Origin: an uncultured Synechococcus sp.
Lineage (GTDB): Bacteria; Cyanobacteriota; Cyanobacteriia; PCC-6307; Cyanobiaceae
NCBI GenBank assembly: GCA_937930135.1
Contig: CALGVO010000107.1
Span: 1 to 5,158, forward strand
Reading direction: 5' to 3'
Length of the DNA: 5,158 nucleotides
Part shown: in pieces, positions 1 through 5,158 of the stretch
Position numbering within the stretch: position 1 is the stretch's first letter
How the letters are laid out: each line of letters opens with the position of its first letter
Program-made: the position numbers and the translations under genes
The notes under the pieces: model-generated
Database searches by the model: none
What the model saw: only the letters and a program-made list of their open reading frames with translations
Told to the model about the DNA's origin: nothing

Positions 1-1373
1 GCCTGCAGATGGCTCTCCACCAGCAGCTCCATCCCCATCTGGCGTTCATAGATCGAGCGGTGATCAAACAGCCGTGCCACAAGAAAACTGGCGAGGCACG
101 CCACCAGGATCGGTTTGAGGATCAGCAGATCCTTGGTGAGGGCAAAGGCCAGAAACATCGCCGTGATCGGCGTGCGGGAACAGCTGGCCACAAAGGCGCC
201 CATGCCGGCGAACACATAGGTGCTGGGCACGTGGCCGGTGAGCGCTTCCACCCAGATGCCGCAGGCCAGGCCGATGGCTCCTCCCAGGGTGAGCATGGGG
301 AAGAAGAGCCCCCCCGGGGCTCCGGATGAGGCCGCCAGCCCCGTGCTGAAGAACAAGACGGCAAAGGTGCCCAGGGCCATCGGGATGTCGGCTTTGCCGT
401 CGGCGATCAGATGCTGGAGGCCTTCGAGGTTGTGAAACGGTTCGGGCAGAAAGGCATAGACCCCTCCCAGCACGCCACCACTGATCACCATGCGCAGCAC
501 GAGTCGGTCTCCGAACCAGGCGTTGCCGCGGCGCTGCATGGCCAGCACATAGCGGCAGTAGAGCTCGGCGAGCACGCCGACGACCATGCCCAGCGCGATC
601 AGATAACCGAGATCGATCGGTAGAAAATTCACCAGCGGTGTGTATTCCCTTTCGAGTTGAAAGCCTTCGGTGGCGTCAAGTCCGCCGCTGCTGGGACTGA
701 GGCCGGCCAGGCCCAGCACGTCGGCCCAGGCATCGGCCCAGAAGGTGGTGACGATCACCAGCAGCAACACCACCGGCCGGGCGGAATGCAACAGTTCCTC
801 CACCGCATAAACAAAGCCACCGATCGGTGCACTGAACACCGCGGCGATGCCGGCGCCACCGCCGGCAGCCACGATCACCCGGCGGAACGCCACCGGGGCC
901 TTCAACCAGCGCGCCATCTGCCACGCCACCGAGCCACCCATCTGGACGGCGGGACCTTCCGGGCCCAGGGGAAAGCCACTGCCGATGGCCACGATGCCCG
1001 CCACCAGTTTCACCAGGCCCACCTGGAGGCCCATGGGCACGGCTCTGTGTTTGAGAAAGCCCATGATGTGGGTGATGCCGGAGCCGCCGGCAGCGGGCGC
1101 CAGGTTGGCCACCATCAGGCCTGAGATCAGCCCCCCCAGGGCTCCAAGTGCGGGGAGGACGGCCCAGGCCGGCAGGCCGGCCAGCAGATCCAAGCGCCAG
1201 CTGCCCAGAAGCTTGATGCCGGCTTTGAACAGCACCCCGGTGAGGGCGGCCCCGAGACCGGTGAGCATCAGGGCCAGCACCACAACCCACCAGCGCCGTT
1301 CCAGCAGCCGGCGGATGCTGCGACTGGAACCGAGTTGGTGGCGGCGTTGTTTCAGTTCACTCAGAACAACCAT
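1..1373 (-). CDS. ClC-family chloride channel / Cl-/H+ antiporter, 3'-truncated by the window edge
   Basis: Integral membrane anion transporter of the ClC family; 457 codons are present with no stop before the window edge. All family signatures occur in order: GSGIT at residues 97-101 (Ser98 matches the chloride-coordinating Ser107 of E. coli ClcA), GPEGP at 137-141 with the gating glutamate at Glu139 (ClcA Glu148), a Glu192-Glu193 pair after the FSAPIGG helix (Glu193 matches the internal proton glutamate Glu203), GGLFFP at 354-359 (Phe357) and Tyr442 (ClcA Tyr445). Keeping both glutamates suggests a proton-coupled exchanger rather than a passive channel; this is inferred from studied homologues. 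The first helix starts near residue 29 after a basic N-terminus. ClcA is 473 residues long, so the protein could end soon after the edge, or a cytoplasmic CBS-type domain could follow; the window cannot tell. The ATG at 1373 is chosen because homology begins shortly after it; it has no Shine-Dalgarno site. It starts 20 bases after acnB and is probably co-transcribed with it. Confidence 0.95.
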   Translation of the reverse strand, partial: MVVLSELKQRRHQLGSSRSIRRLLERRWWVVVLALMLTGLGAALTGVLFKAGIKLLGSWRLDLLAGLPAWAVLPALGALGGLISGLMVANLAPAAGGSGITHIMGFLKHRAVPMGLQVGLVKLVAGIVAIGSGFPLGPEGPAVQMGGSVAWQMARWLKAPVAFRRVIVAAGGGAGIAAVFSAPIGGFVYAVEELLHSARPVVLLLVIVTTFWADAWADVLGLAGLSPSSGGLDATEGFQLEREYTPLVNFLPIDLGYLIALGMVVGVLAELYCRYVLAMQRRGNAWFGDRLVLRMVISGGVLGGVYAFLPEPFHNLEGLQHLIADGKADIPMALGTFAVLFFSTGLAASSGAPGGLFFPMLTLGGAIGLACGIWVEALTGHVPSTYVFAGMGAFVASCSRTPITAMFLAFALTKDLLILKPILVACLASFLVARLFDHRSIYERQMGMELLVESHLQ

Positions 1374-1382
1374 GGAGGTGAT

Positions 1383-1403
1383 CGGGGTCGGCGTCAGACC
1401 CCG
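1383..1403 (-). other. Stem-loop enclosing the acnB stop codon, just before the ClC start
   Basis: Read on the minus strand, CGGGGTC (1403-1397) and GACCCCG (1389-1383) form a perfect 7-bp stem around a 7-base loop that begins with the TGA stop of acnB. The hairpin ends 9 bases before the ATG of the ClC gene. No T-run follows, so it is not a normal intrinsic terminator. It could modulate read-through, RNA stability or translational coupling between the two genes, or be a chance pairing in GC-rich DNA. The structure is seen directly; any function is inference. Confidence 0.4.
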
Positions 1404-3994
1404 GCCATCACCTCCGCCTGGTCATTGGCGCTCACGACCCGTCCCGCATCCTCGAAGCCCTCGATCTGATCGAAGTTCAGATAGCGGTAGAGCTCATCGG
1501 AGAGGGGATCGATCTTCTCCGCAGCGATGCGTCGATACTCCTCCGCCGTGGGGATCCGACCGAGCAGGGCACACACGGCAGCCAGCTCGGCACTGCCCAG
1601 ATACACCTGGGCGCCCTTGCCCAGCCGGTTGTTGAAGTTGCGGGTGCTGGTGGAGAACACGGTGGTGTTGTCCTCCACACGCGCCTGATTGCCCATGCAG
1701 AGGGAGCAGCCCGGCATCTCCATCCGACTGCCCGCCGCCTCGAAGATGGCGTAGTAGCCCTCTTCCTTCAGTTTGTCTTCGTCCATGCGTGTGGGCGGGC
1801 AGACCCAGAGGCGGGCCTGGTTGCTGCCAGCCCCTTCCAGCACCTTGGCCGCGGCCCGGTAGTGGCCGATGTTGGTCATGCAGGAGCCGATGAACACCTC
1901 CTGCACCGGATCACCGGCCACTTCGCTGAGCAGTTTCACGTTGTCGGGGTCGTTGGGGCAGGCCAGCACCGGTTCGGTGAGCTCATCGAGGTTGATCTCG
2001 ATCACCTCCGCATACTCGGCATCGGCATCGGCGCTGAGCAGGCTTGGTTTGGCCAGCCAGGCTTCCATGGCCTTGATCCGGCGCGCCAGGGTGCGGGCGT
2101 CGGTGTAGCCGCGGGCGATCATGTTCTTCATCAGCGCCACGTTGCTGCGCAGATACTCGCTCACGGTTGCTTCCGAGAGCTTGATCGTGCAGCCGGCGCA
2201 GGAGCGTTCGGCGGAGGCGTCGGTGAGCTCGAAGGCCTGCTCCAACTTCAGGTCTGGCAGCCCTTCGATCTCCATGATCCGGCCGTTGAACACATTTTTC
2301 TTGTTCGCTTTCTCCACGGTCAGCAGACCGCGCTGGATGGCCACCCAGGGGATGGCGTTCACCACATCCCGGAGCGTGACGCCCGGTTGAAGCGAGCCGC
2401 TGAAGCGCACCAGCACCGATTCGGGCATGTCGAGGGGCATGGCGCCGATGGCGGCGGCGAAGGCCACGATGCCTGAGCCACCGGGGAATGAGATGCCCAG
2501 GGGGAAGCGGGTGTGGCTGTCACCGCCAGTACCCACGGTGTCGGGCAGCAGCATGCGGTTGAGCCAGCTGTGAATGATGCCGTCACCGGGACGGAGCGCG
2601 ACGCCTCCCCGCTCAGCGAAGAAATCGGGGAGCTCCTTCTGGGTCTGCAGGTCCACCGGCTTGGGATAGGCGGCGGTGTGGCAGAAGCTCTGCATCACCA
2701 GATCGGCGGAGAAGCCGAGGCAGGCCAGCTCCTTCATCTCGTCGCGGGTCATTGGCCCGGTGGTGTCCTGGCTGCCGACCGTGGTCATCAACGGCTCACA
2801 ACTGGTGCCGGGTCGCACTCCCGGCAGACCGCAGGCTTTCCCCACCATCTTCTGGGCCAGGGTGAAACCCTTGCCGCTGTCCGCCGGCGCAGCGGGACGG
2901 ATGAACAGATCGGAGGGGGGCAGTCCGAGCTGGGCGCGCACCTTGTCGGTGAGGGCCCGCCCGATCATCAGAGGGATGCGTCCGCCGGCCCTGACCTCGT
3001 CTTGGATCGTGTCGGGCTTGAGTTCGAAACGGGCAATCACCTCGCCGGCGTTGGCCTCCCCCGCCGCCCTTTCGATCGAGCCGTTGTGGGGACGGATCGT
3101 GATCACGTCGCCGGTGTGCAGGGCGGAGACGTCGCATTCGATCGGCAGGGCGCCGGAGTCTTCCGCTGTGTTGAAAAAGATCGGTGCGATCTTGCCGCCC
3201 AGGATCACCCCCCCGGCCCGTTTGTTTGGCACATGGGGGATGTCGTCCCCCGTGTGCCAGAGCACGGAATTGATCGCTGACTTGCGCGAGCTGCCGGTGC
3301 CCACCACATCGCCCACATAGGCGACGGGATGGCCCTTCTGCTTCAGGTCGGCAATCAGCTCCAGGCCGCCGGGCATGCGGCTTTCCAGCATGGCCAGGGC
3401 GTGCAGGGGGATGTCCGGGCGAGTGGTGGCGTGGGTGGCCGGGGAGAGATCGTCGGTGTTGGTTTCACCCTCCACCTTGAACACCGTCACTGTGATCTCC
3501 GCGGGCAGCTCCGGCTTGGCGGTGAACCACTCGGCGCTCGCCCAGCTGTCGACCACCTGCTTGGCGTAGCGGTTGGAGCTGGAGAGCTCCATCACATCGT
3601 GGAAGGCGTCGTAAACCAGCAGGGTGCGGCTCAGCCCTTCGGCGGCAGCGTTGGCCAGTGCGTTGTCGTGGTGTTGCAGCAGCTCGATCAGGGCGGCAAC
3701 GTTGTAGCCGCCCACCATCGTTCCGAGCAGACGCACGGCGTCCAGGGGCGACACCAACGGGCTGCTGGCACTGCCCTGGGCAATGGCGCTCAGCCAGGTG
3801 GCTTTCACGTAGGCCGCTTCATCCACCCCGGGCGGGATGCGTTCGCTCAGGAGGTGCAGCAGCTCCTGTTCGTCACCGGCAGGAGACTGTTCGAGCAACT
3901 GGGTGAGGGCCTGCGTCTGCTCCGCGGTGAGGGGCAGGGGCGGGATCCCCTGGGCAGTCCGTTCGGCGGCGGCGGCGCGATAGGCACTCAGCAT
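1394..3994 (-). CDS. acnB: Aconitate hydratase B (AcnB; 2-methylisocitrate dehydratase family)
   Basis: Cytoplasmic [4Fe-4S] enzyme of the TCA cycle that isomerises citrate to isocitrate through cis-aconitate. The 866 residues match the usual AcnB length (865 in E. coli) and are collinear with it. The AcnB-specific order is visible: a helical HEAT-like domain (about 1-160, with PPGVDEAAYVKA), the swivel domain moved to the N-terminal half (about 167-370; GTGSSRKSA with Ser235, Ser236 and Arg237), then the catalytic domains (about 375-866) with GGDSHTRFP (Asp492-Ser493-His494), GSCMTNIGH and PGCSLCMGN. The cluster ligands are Cys705, Cys763 and Cys766, so it should be active. A loop near residue 210 is about 10 residues shorter than in E. 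coli. An in-frame TGA four codons upstream (4006-4004) makes the ATG at 3994 the only reasonable start; no Shine-Dalgarno site is seen. E. coli AcnB also handles 2-methylisocitrate and its apo form binds mRNA; neither can be judged here. The role in supplying isocitrate for 2-oxoglutarate is inferred from the family. Confidence 0.98.
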   Translation of the reverse strand: MLSAYRAAAAERTAQGIPPLPLTAEQTQALTQLLEQSPAGDEQELLHLLSERIPPGVDEAAYVKATWLSAIAQGSASSPLVSPLDAVRLLGTMVGGYNVAALIELLQHHDNALANAAAEGLSRTLLVYDAFHDVMELSSSNRYAKQVVDSWASAEWFTAKPELPAEITVTVFKVEGETNTDDLSPATHATTRPDIPLHALAMLESRMPGGLELIADLKQKGHPVAYVGDVVGTGSSRKSAINSVLWHTGDDIPHVPNKRAGGVILGGKIAPIFFNTAEDSGALPIECDVSALHTGDVITIRPHNGSIERAAGEANAGEVIARFELKPDTIQDEVRAGGRIPLMIGRALTDKVRAQLGLPPSDLFIRPAAPADSGKGFTLAQKMVGKACGLPGVRPGTSCEPLMTTVGSQDTTGPMTRDEMKELACLGFSADLVMQSFCHTAAYPKPVDLQTQKELPDFFAERGGVALRPGDGIIHSWLNRMLLPDTVGTGGDSHTRFPLGISFPGGSGIVAFAAAIGAMPLDMPESVLVRFSGSLQPGVTLRDVVNAIPWVAIQRGLLTVEKANKKNVFNGRIMEIEGLPDLKLEQAFELTDASAERSCAGCTIKLSEATVSEYLRSNVALMKNMIARGYTDARTLARRIKAMEAWLAKPSLLSADADAEYAEVIEINLDELTEPVLACPNDPDNVKLLSEVAGDPVQEVFIGSCMTNIGHYRAAAKVLEGAGSNQARLWVCPPTRMDEDKLKEEGYYAIFEAAGSRMEMPGCSLCMGNQARVEDNTTVFSTSTRNFNNRLGKGAQVYLGSAELAAVCALLGRIPTAEEYRRIAAEKIDPLSDELYRYLNFDQIEGFEDAGRVVSANDQAEVMAGV

Positions 3995-4106
3995 GACGAT
4001 GGCTCAGGCAGCGGTCTTGACATCCATTCTTCTTGTTGGGGTGCACCGGCCGGGTGTCGGTTGCTGCCGGGATTGTCCGTAATCTGGGTTTTTCCGGTTG
4101 AGGGGC
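3995..4106. promoter_or_regulatory. Divergent intergenic region between acnB and the DAHP synthase gene
   Basis: These 112 bases separate two genes transcribed away from each other, so promoters for both should lie here or inside the opposite gene's 5' end. On the plus strand there is an exact TTGACA at 4017-4022, but no matching -10 hexamer stands 16-18 bases downstream, where the sequence is G-rich. TAATCT at 4080-4085 is the best -10-like hexamer for the plus-strand gene and would give a leader of about 15 bases, but its -35 is poor (TTGCTG at 4061-4066, only 13 bases away). For acnB I see only weak -10-like hexamers (AAGAAT, 4031-4026; GACAAT, 4077-4072) with no good -35. No NtcA-type GTA-N8-TAC site was found. 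That promoters are present is inferred from gene layout; the exact elements are not resolved. Confidence 0.6.
4044..4056. repeat. Imperfect GC-rich dyad in the divergent promoter region
   Basis: CACCGGCCGGGTG is palindromic except for one extra G, with a perfect CCGGCCGG core at 4046-4053. It sits near the middle of the 112-bp divergent region, which is where an operator acting on both genes could lie. GC-rich dyads of this length arise often by chance in such DNA, so this is a record of what is seen rather than a claimed binding site. Confidence 0.25.
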
Positions 4107-5158
4107 ATGACCACCACCTCCGATCTGCATGTGGTGGAGAACCGCCCACTGGTGGCTCCAGCTCTGTTGCATGCGGATCTCAGAACCGATGCAGCGGCCA
4201 CAGCCACGGTGGTGGGCACCCGCAGGACCATTCAGTCCATTCTCCGCGGCGACGATCAGCGACTGCTGGTGATCGTCGGCCCTTGCTCGGTGCACGATGT
4301 GGAGGCGGCACGGGAGTACGCGCGTCGTCTGGCGCCGCTGCGTGAGCGGCATGCCGCCGAACTGGAAGTGGTGATGCGGGTGTATTTCGAGAAACCGCGC
4401 ACCACCGTGGGTTGGAAAGGGCTGATCAATGACCCGCATCTCGATGGCTCCTACGACATCAACACCGGCCTGCGTCTGGCGCGCGCTCTGCTGCTCGACC
4501 TGGCCCGCGCCGGCATTCCAGCGGCTACGGAGCTGCTCGATCCGGTGGTGCCTCAATACATCGCCGACCTGATCAGCTGGACGGCCATCGGTGCCCGGAC
4601 CACCGAGAGCCAGACCCATCGCGAGATGGCCTCAGGCTTATCGATGCCGGTCGGCTACAAAAACAGCACCGATGGCAGCGTCACCATCGCCATTCACGCG
4701 ATCCAGGCGGCATCCAGGCCCCATCATTTTCTGGGCATCAACGGGCAGGGCATTGCCTCGATCGTGAGCACCACCGGCAACCCGGATGGCCACTTAGTGC
4801 TGCGAGGCGGCAGCCGGGGAACTAATTATCACCTGGATGCGGTGCAGGAGTCGGCGGCGGCCCTGGCGGCGGCAGGCCTGCCCGATCGTTTGATGGTGGA
4901 TTGCAGCCATGGCAATTCCAACAAGGATTACCGGCGCCAGGGTGAGGTGCTGGAGGCGGTGGCTGCCCAGGTGCGGCAGGGTTCCGACCAGGTGATGGGT
5001 GTGATGCTGGAGAGCCATCTGGTGGAAGGTAACCAGAAACTCAATGTCGATCGCACGGCGATGACCTACGGCCAGAGCATCACCGATGCCTGCATCAGCA
5101 TCGACACCACCGAAAGGCTGCTGGAGCAGTTGGCAGCGGCGGTGGCGGCGGGCCGGCC
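4107..5158 (+). CDS. aroF: Class I 3-deoxy-7-phosphoheptulonate (DAHP) synthase, AroF-like, 3'-truncated by the window edge
   Basis: Cytoplasmic enzyme that condenses phosphoenolpyruvate with erythrose 4-phosphate, the committed first step towards chorismate, aromatic amino acids and quinones. The 350 codons present cover almost the whole family length (350 in E. coli AroG, 356 in AroF), so the stop should lie just past the edge. Visible motifs: VGPCSVHD with metal ligand Cys60, MRVYFEKPRTT with Arg91 and Lys96, AIGARTTESQ, Lys185 in GYKNSTDG, DCSHGNSNKD with metal ligand His268, Glu302 in MLESHLVEGNQ, and Asp327 in SITDAC. The stretches GNPDGH, DCSHGNSNKDYRRQ and QTHREMASGLSMPVG look more like tyrosine-regulated AroF than AroG, but effector specificity cannot be read safely from this. 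Ser179 matches the AroG feedback-site Ser180, so some allosteric control is likely. The ATG at 4107 is preferred; an in-frame TAA at 4080-4082 limits extension and leaves only a TTG (4098) as alternative. GAGGGG at 4100-4105 is too close to act as a standard ribosome site. Confidence 0.96.
   Translation, partial: MTTTSDLHVVENRPLVAPALLHADLRTDAAATATVVGTRRTIQSILRGDDQRLLVIVGPCSVHDVEAAREYARRLAPLRERHAAELEVVMRVYFEKPRTTVGWKGLINDPHLDGSYDINTGLRLARALLLDLARAGIPAATELLDPVVPQYIADLISWTAIGARTTESQTHREMASGLSMPVGYKNSTDGSVTIAIHAIQAASRPHHFLGINGQGIASIVSTTGNPDGHLVLRGGSRGTNYHLDAVQESAAALAAAGLPDRLMVDCSHGNSNKDYRRQGEVLEAVAAQVRQGSDQVMGVMLESHLVEGNQKLNVDRTAMTYGQSITDACISIDTTERLLEQLAAAVAAGR

Noticed and set aside
1383..1403. 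Stem-loop after acnB read as a rho-independent terminator
   Set aside because: No T-run follows the stem on the minus strand and the next gene starts 9 bases later, so it is listed only as a structure of unknown role.
847..3320. Several other plus-strand open frames of 200-260 codons opposite acnB and the ClC gene (for example 847-1635, 1862-2476, 2513-3280, 2676-3320)
   Set aside because: They mirror the codon pattern of the minus-strand genes, have compositions skewed to Arg, Pro, Ser, Gly and His, overlap one another, and show no recognisable motif.
3329..4345. A 338-codon plus-strand open frame opposite the 5' half of acnB that continues across the divergent region into the DAHP synthase gene in another frame
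   Set aside because: Its protein is low in complexity and rich in Gly, His, Arg and Gln with no domain, and it lies over two clearly conserved genes. It is an expected shadow frame in GC-rich coding DNA.
3873..4619. A 248-codon minus-strand open frame opposite the DAHP synthase gene and overlapping the acnB start
   Set aside because: It is antisense to a gene with all catalytic motifs intact, crosses the acnB 5' end in another frame, and has no domain character.
1..5158. Search for HIP1 octamers, CRISPR-like repeats, tRNA genes, insertion-sequence ends and a riboswitch-like leader
   Set aside because: None was found by reading. The nearest HIP1-like site is TCGATCGC near 5047, one base off. 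Non-coding space totals about 130 bases, too little to hold such elements.

Overview
The window carries three recognisable genes and almost nothing else. On the minus strand lie acnB (aconitate hydratase B, complete) and, 20 bases downstream of it, a ClC-family chloride/proton transporter gene that runs off the left edge. On the plus strand, divergent from acnB, lies a class I DAHP synthase gene (first step of the shikimate pathway) that runs off the right edge within a few codons of its expected end.

Organism: the base composition is strongly GC-rich, the genes lack good Shine-Dalgarno sites, and the ClC motif variants (GPEGP around the gating glutamate) together with AcnB as the aconitase suggest a cyanobacterium, most likely of the Synechococcus/Cyanobium picocyanobacterial type. 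This is inferred from protein character and not from any marker gene. I found no exact copy of the HIP1 octamer GCGATCGC, which is common in many beta-cyanobacteria; its absence fits the picocyanobacterial guess but is weak evidence in 5 kb.

Layout: 1-1373 (minus) ClC transporter, 3'-truncated; 1374-1393 a short gap, preceded by a perfect 7-bp stem-loop at 1383-1403 that holds the acnB stop codon in its loop; 1394-3994 (minus) acnB; 3995-4106 a 112-bp divergent intergenic region that must hold the promoters of both acnB and the DAHP synthase gene; 4107-5158 (plus) the DAHP synthase gene, 3'-truncated.

How the genes relate: acnB and the ClC gene are probably one transcript (same strand, 20-base gap, no convincing terminator). 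AcnB interconverts citrate and isocitrate, feeding 2-oxoglutarate synthesis and nitrogen assimilation. The DAHP synthase draws phosphoenolpyruvate and erythrose 4-phosphate into aromatic amino acids and quinones. Nothing points to a shared pathway beyond central carbon metabolism, and the window reads as ordinary core genome. I saw no mobile element, CRISPR array, RNA gene, toxin-antitoxin module or new defence-type system.
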